A DNA stretch of 64,000 bases, taken from positions 2,871,073 to 2,935,072 of the forward strand of contig NC_040032.1 in NCBI RefSeq assembly GCF_000972845.2, written 5' to 3'. Source of the DNA: Larimichthys crocea. Lineage: Eukaryota; Chordata; Actinopteri; Sciaenidae. Positions 12,333-26,400 of the stretch are shown here, one piece after another (the stretch's first letter is position 1; each line of letters starts with the position of its first letter). The position numbers and the translations under genes were made by a program. The notes beneath the pieces were generated by a model. It had not been told where the DNA came from. It worked only from the letters and a program-made list of their open reading frames with translations, and made no database searches.

Positions 12333-12935
12333 TAGGGCTGCAACTAATGATTATTTTGGTTGCTGACTAATCCATCGATTATTTTTTAGATTAGTCGATT
12401 AATCACGATTATTTCTACTAAAATAGAACAAAACAGAAAGATGCATCATTTCAGAAGCTAAAGTCTATGCATCATGTTTATCACAGTGTAATACCAATTA
12501 TTAGTGAATTGATTAAATACCTTATAAATTAATTATGAATATGCTCCAAATCACGGATTACCACTGACACAAAGTGGAGGTTTACTATTCAGTGTAATAT
12601 CCAATTCATATCCTGCACATTAATTATTATTGATATCGTCGCTGTTGGGCAGCAACTTCTTATTTGGCGAACTGATTCTACTGGCCACCCTTCAAGTCTG
12701 TGCACATTTACAAGTGAAAGTATTCAAAGAGTGTGACCTGATCTCCATTGCACCTCTTGTCTGATGACACTGGGGGGACACTTGCTCCGGCTGAAATCTT
12801 TGAAAAATATTTTATTTAACAGTATGTGATCGTACAATGGGGTTTTACAATACGACACGTCAACACTAAAATTCCACGTCGACAGATTTTTGTTGACGAT
12901 GTAATTGATTACTTTGACTAATCAATGCAGCCCTA
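12333..12935. mobile_element. hAT-like non-autonomous DNA transposon (MITE), 603 bp
   Basis: The left end is TAGGGCTGCA and the right end is its exact reverse complement TGCAGCCCTA, giving 10-bp perfect terminal inverted repeats. The next bases are loosely symmetric (AT-rich ATTAGTC/GATTAAT motifs on both sides). The flanks are CAACAGCC (12325-12332) and CAAAAGCC (12936-12943), an 8-bp target-site duplication with one mismatch. Eight-base duplications and this type of TIR are hAT hallmarks. There is no transposase frame inside, so it is non-autonomous. The left half matches the widespread fish repeat text GGGCTGCAACTAA.GATTAT. The TSD mismatch suggests an old insertion. Confidence 0.8.
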
Positions 12936-12943
12936 CAAAAGCC
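12936..12943. repeat. Right target-site duplication of the hAT-like element
   Basis: CAAAAGCC abuts the right TIR. It is the partner of 12325-12332, with one substitution. Confidence 0.7.
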
Positions 12944-15900
12944 CTGATCAAAGGTTTTGTCTGTCAATCTATCTAAACTATCTCATGCAGCAACACCATT
13001 CAGTGTCAGAGTTGAATTTGCACACAGTTTAGATCATTAATAACTTCTTCTATCAACGATTTTTTCCCAGCATTTGTCATAAAACCTTCAGAAACACTCA
13101 CAGACTGTGTGTTTGTACTTGTTGCATAAAAGTCAGCTTCACTTGAGGAAAAGTGAGTCACTGAACTCAGAATATCTTCCGGCTGCATCCATTACTCCCT
13201 TGTAACAGATGTCTCACTGTTTGACAGTTGAACACTACCGCAAAACGGAAGAAGCATCAAAGAATGACAAAAGCCCTGGTGAGTCCCAGGAAGTGACTCC
13301 TTGATCTGATCATGTTTGACACAGTTGTAAATTTTGCTACCAATTTCTGTACAATTTAAACATTTCAAACGTAGCTGCAAAATATGTAATGTTGATAAAA
13401 ATTAGGCCTATACCACACCAAGTTAGAGAATTCAGTTCAGTAGTATAACAGTGTAACTTTAACACATGCATTTTTTGTTGCATGCTGTATGTTTCTAACA
13501 GTAACAGATCATTGTGTCAAACTGTCCTCCATCCTGACTCTTGAAACTGAAACACAATTCAGCACGTGTCTGTAAAGCACCAAATGTTAGCTTTTGTACA
13601 AAAAACATCTCTCTCTAAACATCTTTGACTTTGGCCTAACATTAACCTTTATAAGGCACCGGACCGTAAAGCAAAAGAAAATGTGAGCCTTAATTAGCTC
13701 TAAGCTCTTCTGGATAAATGTTAATTGTCTGCACCAGCCACCTGTTCAGAGTTTTTTTTTTTTTTCTATCAATACACAACGGATATGTAAATCATGTCAA
13801 TATTTTTCACTGCACATGTGATATTAACTGCTTCATAATCAATAATCCTACACAATATGTCCATGTTTTTTTTTCTTTTCAACAGCACATATACGATGGG
13901 TCAGACTATTTAGTACAGAAGTACTGTAAAAGGGCACAATGACAACATACCAGAAGGATAAAATATGGTTAATGCTTGATGGAAACCATGCATGTATCCT
14001 CTCCATCTATGATCAGAATTTAGAATCTTATCAACCACTGAAAATGATGTTACATGATTTATGTAGGATAGATAGAAGGAAGATAGCTTTGGATAGATAT
14101 CATTTAGAGATTTGAGCCCAGCATAGACAACAACCTCTGTGATCTCTCTGAACCGAGTCAGACTGATACACCATGTGAGTGTCAGATGGCCATTAGCCTG
14201 GATTATGCTGATTTCCATCTAAAATTGTAAAATAACTTTGATTAGGCCAATGTGCAATGTGGATGTACACAACATTGCTATTGATAATTTACCAAATGAG
14301 GTGGACATTAACCACCACACATCATTAGAACCATTAATTAAGAAAATCAAAGGTTCACTGATACATACTGAAACACAGATTTTTATTTCTGGTGCTAAAT
14401 GTGTCTTATTACATTGTTTAGGTTTATTTTTGTAAGCTAGTTTCTAAGAAAAAGAAAAAAAAAGATTTTTGGACATACATGGTTTTCAGAATACAGCAAT
14501 GATATAAGCCACAGGCCTTTCTGTATACGCCTCAGTTTCTACGGTATTTCACAATTACAAGAGCAGTGGCTTTGATGGATCACCATGCTCCAATTTAAAA
14601 CTGAACTAATGGACGCTAAGCTACTACCCCAATTCCAATAAAAACTGAGATTATGTGACTGTGTGCTCAGTCTACCCCAACAAAAACAAAAGGAGAGACT
14701 GAAAGAAAGAGTTTGTTCTTCCTTTGAGTATCTGACTGATGTGTCGTACCATAGAGAATCAATCAAAAAAGAAGGAAAATGAGAAACTGGCTGTACCCTG
14801 TGTGATTTTCTGGGCATATGAGTCCATTTTCTGGTTCAGGGCTGATATCACTGGAATAAAATGGATTTTATTTTAGTTCAAAAGCTCAGACAAGCACTCT
14901 TTGGGTCCATAAAGTCAGTCTTCTTTTTATTGCTAGCAAAGCAGCACTAAGGTACAACCTCATGTCATCACAGGTTAAATGTAATAAAAATGTGATAATG
15001 TGTATATCCCTATGAGGAGATCCATTTCTTTTCCACATAGCCTCCTCTGTTCAGCGGTCAAAAGAACAGCAGCTAGAGTTGGCAGTGATTCCTTGTCTTG
15101 CCCAAGGACACTTCAGCGTGACAGATGCTGGTCAAGTCAGGAGTCTGAATCTGCAGGAGCCTGCTTTACATCTCAGCTGTCTGGTCTTTAGCTTTGGGAG
15201 AAGCTCAGTGGGTCAGATATTGATTAGACTGTCCCTGGCCGTTGGAATGAGCTATGGACAAAGATGTCAGCTGTCAAATAAAAATTCAACAGAATGCATG
15301 CATTCCTAAGCAGATTGTTTTGGTTGGAGCTACATATATTTGCAAGGTTGGCATAATAGATAACAAAAATCAATCATTTCTTCCCCCTTTTACTGTTGAT
15401 GAAGCATAATTAGTCCCTCAAAAGGCAGCGTGAAATGATGACTGTTTGGGCTTCTTTTATGCCAACATTTTCTCACCCCTGTATTTAATGACTGTATGCC
15501 TCTGTGAGTGTGTTTCTGCTCTCGCACTTGTTTTGTTTGGTGTGTTTGCCGAGGCGAAAATGCCCCTTTTGCCTACAAGCAGGTGTTACATTTCACTTCA
15601 GAGAGTGACACTACATGGTGACAGGAGTTTCCATTTGTAGCGGCACATTTCTTTCCCTCTTACCCTCTTTCACTCCCTCATTATTTCTGTCTATTGATTG
15701 CCTCTGCTCCTCCTCCCCTAGAGTCTATACTGTAAGTGTGTTGTCAGTGCATCTATTATAAACCCACAGAGACCTAAAGCGTTGTGTCTAAAAATGTATA
15801 CAACACATGCCAATACAGAATTCACCATATGTTGCAGAAACGCATTGGCAGCCTTTTTACTTTTCGGACATTATGAGAAGTACTTTGGCACCACGTCTGA

Positions 15901-16534
15901 TACCACTGGCACTCACTTTTATTGTATTTCAAGGGGAACGTGTAGATGAAATGATTCTCATTATTACTGTAGGTGGAGAACGGAACAAATAGATACAGAA
16001 AGAGATTTGGTAATATTCTAAAATATGGTGGAAAGTTCAAGATAGTTTGAACATGAAGGAAAACGAGCAATTAATGTCTGACACGGTTCAGCAGTGCCCT
16101 GTCCTCCTCACATGTAGTGAAGCTAATTATAACACTGGAGACTCGAGGTCTACACATATATGAATATTATTAAAAACGAATAATTTCCTCTATGATTTAG
16201 CTCTGATTCATGCTCAAATGAAGTTTTAGGTCACTGAAATGTTTAAAACACCTTTTATGGCATATATTTTTTTAAACTCAGTGTTTCTGTGTATCCGTAT
16301 GTGTTGATATGGCCAGTAACATCATCACTTCAATTTGTGCATGCATGTTGTTGCTTTGTGTAAGGAGCATGCAGCTGAAACAACAGCAGTGGTGGACTAC
16401 TAGTTTGTTCATGTTTGGTGACGATGAAGATATAGATGTCAAATAACTGTAATTAAATAATTAGTAATTACTAATGTTTGTTGTATTTTTAAGTACGTAA
16501 AATAAGTATAAATATGGACGTCGTACCCGTGATG
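12944..16534. other. Non-coding DNA
   Basis: AT-rich with short chance frames. A strong plus-strand acceptor-like tract (T-rich, ending CAACAG at 13881-13886) is followed by 18 codons and a stop. I do not count it as an exon without a donor or support. A SINE-like fragment at about 15075-15145 is listed separately. Confidence 0.5.
15085..15140. mobile_element. Degraded SINE-like fragment
   Basis: The text CTTGCCCAAGGACACTTCAG (15095-15114) is a familiar piece of fish SINE-type dispersed repeats. The rest is too diverged to set ends or orientation. Confidence 0.35.
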
Positions 16535-16800
16535 TCACCCACAGGTTTCTGAAGAGTTGTAAAGCTCAAAGTGTGGTGGCTCTGGCCACCGCCATCTTGG
16601 CAGTCCTGCCACTCCTGTCTACCGGCTAATCTAAAAATGGGCAAAGGCATTGATCATTGGTGGATCTGAGGAAGGCTCAATGAAGGCTGAGCGCTCAAAC
16701 AAGCCATATGGAGCCAGTTTCAAGTGGCCCCTACGAGGAACTGCACTTTTTGGCTTTACTTTACAGCCACAGAGGCTGCCGCTTGCTTACTACAAATACT
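16535..16800. mobile_element. Fragment of a dispersed teleost repeat
   Basis: The segment has GATGTCACCCACAGGTTTCT, CACCGCCATCTTGG, GCCAGTTTCAAGTGGCCCCT and CTTTACTTTACAGCCACAGA in order. I recall this run from an interspersed repeat common in fish genomes. I cannot assign a superfamily or find intact ends, so it is a relic or partial copy. Confidence 0.5.
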
Positions 16801-18446
16801 CAGAAGGCTCTCTGACACGGACTGAATAGTTTTTGCATTCTCATTATGCAATTATGTATTTTGTAAAATCAAGGTCTTTTCGTGATTTAGAGGAGGGGAA
16901 CAAAAAATTGTGGGCACGACCTTATTTTCGGAGTTGTGCTAATGCAGGCACGGTGAAACTTTCCTCTTAAAGACCAATCCTACTGATTACTAATCAAGAC
17001 TCCACTCCAAATGTTCAAACAGTTTCCATTTTAGAGCTTTTTTCACAGACACCAGCCTCTTTTCGCATTCATTAATAATACTTGTGCAAATTATCCCTTT
17101 CAAACCACCATATCTGCTCTCTTAAACATTCATCCTGATGCAAATTAATAAGAAAGCATCAACTCTGGTCTGTCTCCCCCAGCTCACACTGAACGTCAGG
17201 CCATCAGTGCTTACACTGTTACTTTTTATGTTTACATTTTTCTTAGCCTGCTTGTAATAATAAATGGTAGAGATAAATCAGTAGCTTCATAAATTCTTCT
17301 TACTTGGTCATTCAGAACACCTAATGGTTACACAGAGTGAAATAACAGCTGGTAGGACTGTGACTTTGACAGATTTATGCATGAACCAGCCAAAAATAAA
17401 ATATGTATTTAGTTTTTTGGCTATTTATAGGTCTGTTATATTATCCCAAGGGTTAATTACAGCCATCCATTGGTCCAAAAACCTGTCAATCAATCCACCG
17501 TGTATTATTTCTCCATTAGTGCTTTACCTTCGACCCATCCATTGATTAATCATCCATCTATCTGTCTTTTCTATCATATTTATCCTTCTCTATGTACAGT
17601 GCATTTGTATGTTTAAAATTGGGACAGCAAACATTAGTGTTATTTAACATGTGTCAGATGAAAATGTTAAAAATGCCCCCCAGAGTTAACCAAACAAAAA
17701 ATTCATATAGTGCATGTAAGTACAGATGGAGATTTGATTTAAACAATGTAGTCTGGCCAGTTCTTTTTGCACTGATTTCAAATGTGAATGTGACTGTGTT
17801 GTCCCCTGTGGGCTAACACGGGTGATTAATAGAAGCTCGTGACCAGGTGATTCTTTACAGTGAGAAAAAAATAGAGCAGTTTTTAATCTGAAAGCAACCA
17901 AGCGGACTGAAGGAGCAGAAAATGTTGGCACCACACAACCAGTAGTATAAATAAATACAGACCACACATACAGCAGAGTGCTGTGTTAACAATAAATAAA
18001 ACAGCAAAAGGCTGGAGGAATAGAAGCAACCCCTGAAAGGCCTCTTTAGCCAATTGATTAGTATTCGTATGACTTCAAATAGAAAAAGAGCAGAGTCCAT
18101 TAAAAAAAGTTCATTTCTGTGGGTGTTATTGTGTTTAAAAGTTTAAGCGCTTACACGCTGCAAACATTTGTACAATGTGCGAAGACATGTGTACACACAG
18201 TTATGTATACAGTCCGTTTATGTTACATTTATGGTAATAAAAGTGCATGGTGCATATTGCTCCCAACAAACAGAAACAGCTCTGGCACGGTGTCCAGTGT
18301 TGAATTATCTATGATGTCAGCACCAACAAACGGGCTGTAATCGGCAAACAATTGCTCGAGCATTATCACTGCCCAGCAGAGCGCTCACCAGCCGCTATCT
18401 CTGTCCCACTGTCACACACAGTCACTCATTATCCATCTGTTACACA

Positions 18447-18455
18447 AACACACAC

Positions 18456-18502
<47 letters not shown>
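18447..18502. repeat. (CA)n microsatellite
   Basis: About 27 CA units with one CGCA interruption near 18460. Confidence 0.95.
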
Positions 18503-18504
<2 letters not shown>

Positions 18505-21500
18505 AGGTTGGGAAGGTTACTTTAAAAATGTAATTGCTTACTGATTTCTGAATGTGTCTTCATGACTGTTGTAATCCTGAACTGTGCTGGCTCTGTCATG
18601 GTTGCAGTTATATCTGAGGTTAGATGACACTTTTTGATTCCACCACTATGATCATTTGCAAGAATGATCATCCATTTGTCATCTTTTAAAAGACAACTTT
18701 ATTAATTTTTTCGTCATGGACGATGACATTTTCTCATCTTTTCCTCGTCCCTCTGGTCACAATCACTCTCATCTTTGCTCAGTGTCCATTCACTTCTTTT
18801 ATCCTTTCTCAATCACTCCACTCTTTGTCTCCCAGATCTGTCATCTGACCCCTCTTATCCCTTTCTGACAACATAATGGAGTGCTTTTACAGACTTCTCT
18901 CTCTCTCTCTCTGTCTCTTTTTCTTTCTTCAGTCTCAGCCTCACTTTTTTCTCTACGCCTTTCCCTCTTCCCCAGTCCCTCGTCCTCCTTCTTTGACCGC
19001 TCTAACTCTCCATCCTCTAAAGATGCTGCTTCAAAAGCATTTTTGCTGTGATAGTGGACGTGGCAGTGAGGGATGTGACAGCCCTTTTTGGTGTCCATAA
19101 TAATGAGTGTTAGCCTTCCCCTGCCCCTTAGAAACCATGAGCCAGTATCCAATATAGTCTGTGCATGTGATGCAAGACTTCAGCTACGTACATTACTAAC
19201 CCACCTCAACTTATAAAACATTCATGCGTCCTCCTCTGCTCTGTGGCTCGTGTATCAGTTACACCTACTTAGCAGCAGATAGGACCCTCTTTTGGCTGCA
19301 AGCACTCCGGAATATTTTTGAGGTTTGGATTCATCGGTGTGTAGGAAATGTCACAACTTCCTTCCACGTCTCACATTGCTCATTCTTTAGATGTTTTCAT
19401 CCACGTGACAGCCACTGACTGCTAATGTTTTTGTTTACTGTCATTATCAGGAGGCTAAAGACACAGTTGTGCAGGATAAATCCCAGGAGGGTGGCTGCTC
19501 CTGAGCAGTGATGATAAAACCATGTTCAGTTAATTAAGTCACACAACTTGTCTGTTGTTATGTAACCTAAAGTCTGAATACTGCATGGCTGAGCTGTTTG
19601 TAACCACAGGGAAATGAAGCATAAAAATAAAAAGTGTGCAGCAGTTCCATGCTTCATGCTTCACTCAAGCAGTGTAACTCGTCAAAACTGGCTTTTCTGT
19701 GCTGCCAATGGCATCAATGTCACCTCTGTACATGTCAGGGAAAAGCATGTTGTGTATGAAGATGAGAAATGTGCTATTGCTACACCTTTCAGTGGATTTC
19801 AGTTCTACAGGAGTATATGAACAGTCAACCACAGCCCCATGCGACCATTTGAATTTAACAATTCATGGGACAGGCACTGATTTCCCATGAGGAGTCCGCA
19901 GCCAGACATCTCAAGCGAATGTGTTGTCCATTTTGTGGCCTGGATGTCTGTGTGCGCATGACTGAGGCCACTGCGAGGAGCGGTGGACTGTCAGGAACAA
20001 TTTAGGCTGACATCTGAAATATTACAGATACAGAAAATAATCACTTGAGAGAACAAAAAAAAAAAAACACACTTCCACAGACTACTCGTCTGAATCACTG
20101 AATTCAAGGACTAAATAAGAGTTTGAAGCAAATATTTCAGCTTCAGACAAAATCGATGTCCATGGATGGATACTTGGAGTGATGAAAGGATTGACTGAAA
20201 AGTAGAGGAATCAAAAGATTAGGAAAGGCTGTTGTTGGCTCTGAAAGGTATACAGACTGAAAGGCGTCTGATCAATATAACCTTATCATGGTGTTAAATC
20301 CTCTCACATCCTCGCAGGACTTTGTACTTGGCCTCTTTATCTCTAATTCCATCACTCTCTCTTTTTTTACTCAATCTGTTTTGCTCTTTTTAAGCAGACA
20401 GCCTTATGGTCCAGGATTGTTTTTTCTTTATTGAGACTCAAAGCTGAAAGAGGAAACAGATGCACTGAGCTCTGGAGAGATTTGTTCTAAGGCCAGCAAG
20501 GATAATTTTCAATTTATGTGTTTAGGCAGGGTTTTACAACTATACCATCTTTTGGTGAAGGCAGTCTGCCTCTTTTATACTTCCTCTCTGTGCAGGTGGC
20601 TGTGAGAGTGCATCCTTAGAGTTTAACATCTCATCGCCATGAACTCTGGGAAAACACTCCACCACATGAACCTGAGAACTGCTTTTCCCTCTTTACACTC
20701 CAAACCAAGCGTCTACTGTATGTTAAGTGCCTGAGTCTAGAGCATCATCTGTAAATAGCTCACCTGAGTTGTCCCATTTTACCTGGAGTATTCCCAGCAG
20801 GGAGGATTTAAAGAAAACAGCACAGGACAGGGTGTGCAAGAAAAAGGAAAAGCATGGTCAATGAACCAAGAGGAATAGGATATTCCCAGAGGGTATTTGA
20901 CATTCTTTAAGATAACCTACTGTAAATCTCTACATGTTGATGCTCCTTCGGTCTCTCTACGGCTCGTACATTTTGCACCCTCTTTTCCTCGTTTATTTTG
21001 CAGCTATTTTCTTTCTGCTTCCCTGCCAGTCATGCACTGCGTTGGCCATTTGCAGGCATTTTGTTAAAACTAGAGACATTATTTTTCTTTCTGTGTGGTC
21101 GCCCTGTTTTAAGTCACCGCTGATTCTCCTCTAGTGCTGCTCATGATGACAGAGGAGAAATGAGGGAAAAATGAAAAATAAACAGCTTAGGCAAACAAAA
21201 TTCACGTTGAACAAGCGTCTGTAAGCAGTTTGTATGTCAGTGTTAGCTTGCCTTGTCTGGGCAGTTTCTCAGTTTGTGTATATTGTGAACAAATGGGCGT
21301 ACAACGTTGTTTCAAACATCATCAGGGTATGTAGGCCAAATCTGATGGCGTTAATGTGACCGAGGGCAATGACCAAGCTGGACTGCTGGTCACCAACCCT
21401 GCCAGTTCAAAGGCTTCACAGCCTTGAAAACAACAGCTTTGAAATAAAGTTGGAACAGGGGCAGTTTTGGAGAACCACAAGCTCTGGACAGCTTCCCAAG

Positions 21501-21933
21501 GGCCTCATTAGGGACTATCCGTAGATGGAGGAAGTGGGGCACAGCTACCAAACACACAAACACAAAATCACTTGTCCTCATACACGTATGCACGTGAACA
21601 CACACATATGCTGTTTCTCTCTCTCTGCCTTGCCCACACACATTCATACATGCAGGGAGTGAGAGACGGCCTTAGAGCATGACAGAGTGCAAAAGTAATT
21701 GGCAGTAAAGTGATGTGTCGGTACTGCTCTGTACCAAGCACCACGCAAATGCCAAAAACCAAAAAATAAAATAAAAATGACAGCATCACTTGAGATTTCT
21801 TACAGCAAAAGCTAAAGGAGCTAATTGAAATCCCAGTTTCTTTGTTGCAACATTGTTATTTTGTCAGTTTAGTTAATTAATTTCATGTGTTTTTGTGTAT
21901 TCATGGGCGTGCATGTGTATATATGCATCTCTA

Positions 21934-21984
21934 TGTGTGTGTGTGTGTGTGTGTGCGTGTGTGTGTGTGTGTGTGCGTGTGTGT
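21934..21984. repeat. (TG)n microsatellite with TGCG interruptions
   Basis: TG repeat interrupted twice by GCGT (about 21955 and 21975). Confidence 0.95.
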
Positions 21985-23379
21985 TGGGTCATTAGCTGCA
22001 ACAGCTTTGGCTCATTGTGACTTTTAGAGTGTCTCCAGAGTTGATCTCACACGAAGTGTCATTAAGCCACTCGTCTTTTTTCACGCAGCTGGTGAGCAAG
22101 GGCGTGCACATCTAAGTGTGCATGTGTGTGTACGTGCATATACTCAGAGCAGGCTGTGTTCCGACACCCTACATTTAGCTCTTCTACAGCTCACTGACGG
22201 AGCTCCATATGGTGTCTCTCAGTTTCTACCTCATACACCCATCACAATGTGTGATTTATGCTTTTTTAATAGGCAGGCACCCATACATAGAAAGGAAGCA
22301 GTAAAAAAAAACACAATCTAAAGTACCTTTCCATGGGAGGTGTTAGTATAAGTGACTGGAAAAAGAGACCACTTGTATATCCAAGACTGTCGTACCTGGT
22401 GTGTCAACAGACCATGCATTCTTTATACTCTGAAAAACATTTTTCAGACTTTTTATATAACATGAAGTTCTGTTTGACTCATCATGATGAAGCATGAGTG
22501 TACAGTACCATTTGCTCACTATGTCAAAGATTTAATTAAATCCAGCTCGCATAATCATCCGCTCTCCCTCACATATAATCCCTGTAACTCTTCACTTTCA
22601 GATGTACAAGCTGAAAGACAGATACTGTAGAAATGTCATTTGTCATTTTATCCAATACACTCTAAATTAACAGTAGGAAGGAATCATTGTATGCTGTAAC
22701 AGTCCATGCAGTGCCATAAGTTAGTCATAAGTTGGTGCTACAGTAAGTAGTGTGATGTATTTTCATGCATTTAAAAGAATCTGTGTTGCACCACAAGTGA
22801 TTATAATGTAAAAAGAAGAATTACAAGTAAAATCCGTCTGCCTTAGGAATGAGGTATAAAACCGTACCCGATGTATTCAAAGTAGGAAAAAGACAAAATA
22901 GATTTTGTGAGGCTTTGGTCTCACTGTGGGAGGAAAGCAGTGATTTATAGTGTTTAAATTAACCATCAACAACTGTATGCATCCACCGTTACACCATTAC
23001 AACTCCCCATATTTTATGAATGTTGATATTGTGCCTGCATAACACACTATAGATGTGGTCTTCAATCATTAGATTAAAAAAATCCCTAAAGGTTATTTCT
23101 CTACTGTAGTTAAAAATGTCAATTAAAATTAAATATGGTAGTATTATGTAAATTGTTGCTATTTTGTAAGTTCATGGCTGGGGATGGTGAGTCGTGCAGT
23201 GTTTATCTTCAGTCTATTAATTGATCTATCTAGCCGTACTCTGCATGCATAGTAGGTCATGAATATTCTGCAACTGAATATACCTCAAAGGTACTACACA
23301 GTCATCTGGCACCCAATCAGATTTGCAGTGTAAAAAGACAAACACGTACTGTACTGCGTATGCAAATGCATGCTAATGA

Positions 23380-23383
<4 letters not shown>

Positions 23384-23425
<42 letters not shown>

Positions 23426-23456
23426 ATATATATATATATATTATATATATTATATA
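23384..23456. repeat. (TA)n microsatellite
   Basis: A TA run of about 70 bp with a few interruptions (CTA at about 23423, TTA at 23441 and 23450). It is self-complementary and could form cruciform or slipped structures. The minus-strand Tyr/Ile-rich frame across it is an artefact. Confidence 0.95.
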
Positions 23457-26400
23457 CAGCTAGATTTTCTGCCATTCTGATACAGTATGCACACAGTTTG
23501 TCGGTTTCCCTCAGGTAAACTCCTGCTGTTCGATAATATACAGATACTGTCCTGTAATGAGCCCAGATGGCACAGTAGGAGGGTCTGTATCCCTCTTCTC
23601 CCCACCAGGAGTAAAACCACTCACAATATATCATGCTACTCCTCGCAGCAGCAACATACTCTAACAGAGGGGGAGACAATTTTTCTGTGCTGCTATCAAG
23701 GAGAAATTTAAACGTATTCACTCATTTGATAAGTGACATTGTGGCTGAAATGTAGACCTTTATCACAAACAACATTCTGGCATGTCACAGTAGGGAAAGG
23801 AGCATGTGCAAATAATAATACTAATCATAGCTGCATTCCATTTAGCTGCATGAGTTGTACTCAGTGCCATTTCATGTGCATGTTTAATTAGTGCATAAAA
23901 AATTGGAGTGAAAAAAAGTCAAAAGGTAGCAAAGAGGTTGTTATGCCTCGCCGAGGTGGAAAAGAAAGTTGTGTTCAAAGTGCAATGGAAGCGTGTGACT
24001 TCAACATCAGCTGAAGAGAATTGCAGCGGATGAAAACATCAGATCTTTGTGGACCTGTTGTGGAACGATAAGGAGTCTGTAACGTTCCTCAAATTAATAC
24101 ATGAAACGAACATAAATGCCACATTTAGATCACATTTTCCGCATGGGTTTTGTTCCAACCAGATTTGACTAGCTCTTTTTTAATTACTTCATCTTGTTGC
24201 GCCCTCTTCCAATGCAGTGCTTTAACGGCCCTCGCCAACTGTTTATCTCAATGCGTCCAGCTCCTAATATTTGCATAACAGTGGATGGAAATGTGTATAA
24301 CTCACAATTTGTTTTGCAGATTTTCTGTGAATTCTGTAAAATTTTGCATTATTTGTATGTAAACCTCACTGCTACTGTCATAGCTTACCAGCTTACCGGA
24401 ACGCCAGGAACCGAACAGAGCAATCATCAGTCAGTATTAGTAACATGATTTTCCTACTGTGACAATTCAAAATGTCTGCTGTGAAAGTCCTATTATTGCT
24501 GGCACCAGTATGATAATCCACAGTCAACCTTTACATTACTTGTATGGCTCCTCCACCATAGCCATGCAACTTTTTTGGATCAACACAAAACTTAAAACAG
24601 CATTATAAAAGCATTCTGGATCATGCCTACAGCCGTTTCTTAGTTTGTAAATTCTCAATATGAATAAGAAATAAAGTTGAATCTTGCCACAGCTCATCAA
24701 AAAAATTGCTGCGTGAACGTTGATTGCAGGAGGCAGGTGTTGGGCTGTCTTTGCATTCATGCCAGATGTCAGCTCCCTTTAGCAATACTTGTGAGTCAGC
24801 AGGACAACGCGGGGAGCGAAAACATCTCTGGATCCCTGTTATGCTCTGTTAACCATATGTTGCGCTTTGTGTTTGGATTGGACTTTGAGGACTCTCAGTG
24901 GCCTCGATTCTAACACTCTCGACTCGCCACTTCTCGACTTTCCAGCTGTCCGTGCGGGATACACCACATCCTTAATCTTCTAATTGGTAGGTAGTCTTGG
25001 CCATTACCTGAGCGACGACAGGGTGGAATCGATAAGAGGCGCAATGCTAAACGATGTGTCCCGCTGTTTGTCTCTCTTTCTCTATTTCTCTCTGCCTATT
25101 TCTCAGCCTCTGCCCATTTTGCTCTCTCTATTACCCTCTCTGTTTAAATTCACCGTTTCCAAGGCAACAGCCATTCAATCGCAACTCGACGGTGAAATGA
25201 GCACTCCTTTAATTTGTCTTTATTACTGCCCCGTTGTTCTATTTTTCATCTTCTTCCCATATTTCGTACATGCTCCGTATGAAATGACGAGCAAACGTTT
25301 GTCTCTCCATGCTCCATCAGCTTAGAGATAATCAATGGAAACCTGGTTCTCAATCAATGCCACTAATTTACCTCCACCAGCCCCCACCCGTCTCAAATTA
25401 TGCATCATTCACTGTGTGTCACTGCATGACACACAGTGCGGCCTGTTTGATGAACAGTGCTTTAATGGACTTTGATGACAGATGTAAATGGAGGGAACAT
25501 CATGCCGGAGAAATAAAGAGAGGAAGTGATTGGAAAAGAGAGAGGGTTCACATAGCACGTGTATATTTAGCAAAACGAGGATCGTTCTATTAATTTCTTT
25601 GCTGCCAGAGAGAGCGAGAGAGAGACAAACTGACAAAATGTTCTAGAGTTACTCATCATTTTCACTTCCTGCTCATCCTCTTCGGTGCATAATAAGCAAA
25701 TGAGTATCATCAGCATCAGCATCAGAATCAAACATTTTGGCAGCATTCATTTAGAGGCAAACAAAAAGCACTCTCAGAGTAGCACCTCACTGTGGGTAAA
25801 CATTTGTCTGTCTTTCTTTCCAATGCAGCACTTTATATACACCATTTGAATAAAGGCACCTTCATTCCAAGCTGTGTGAATAGACTGCACTTCTTGGACC
25901 ATTGTCACTTCTAAGCTTCTGGAATATGTGCATGCATACAGAGTAGGAAATGAATAAATTCCCCAGGGAGAATTATGTAGTGTTGAAAATCTTATTTGAA
26001 GCCTGTAGTGAGCAGCCCCACCAGATTATTCTCCTAAGCGGAGCTAGAATATGGTGACAATCAGTGATTTCTAGCGCAGGGCAGAACTTCATAAAGCTCT
26101 GTCATGGTTGACCAAATACTAGTAAACAAAAAAAAAAGAAGAAGAAAGAAACACTACATGATGGGTGAGTAGAGTGAGGGAGACATTCAGTCATGTTTAT
26201 AAAAAAATGTTTGTATCTTATGGTCAATATCTGTCAGTGTCACCGGGTTTGATATCTTGTGACATAACAGTTTGTGGTCTATAACTGTTTGGAGAAAATA
26301 ATACCTAATATTATACACACTTTGGCTTAGGTTTGCTGCTGTGCCCCGGAATAAGAAACACAAATTCTTCTGCTTCTATTTACTCCACATCAGATTATGT

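Larger units (their letters stand above)
16801..23383. other. Non-coding DNA
   Basis: No supported gene. Contents are AT-rich unique DNA, a CT-rich tract at about 18770-19020 (its complement gives a spurious Glu/Arg-rich frame) and two CA/TG repeats. No frame exceeds about 103 codons. Confidence 0.5.

Noticed and set aside
13887..13942. Possible plus-strand terminal exon after a strong T-rich acceptor
   Set aside because: Only 18 codons before a stop and no partner exon. T-rich tracts followed by AG are common here.
23317..23721. 134-codon minus-strand frame with a Tyr/Ile repeat
   Set aside because: Created by the TA microsatellite at 23384-23456.
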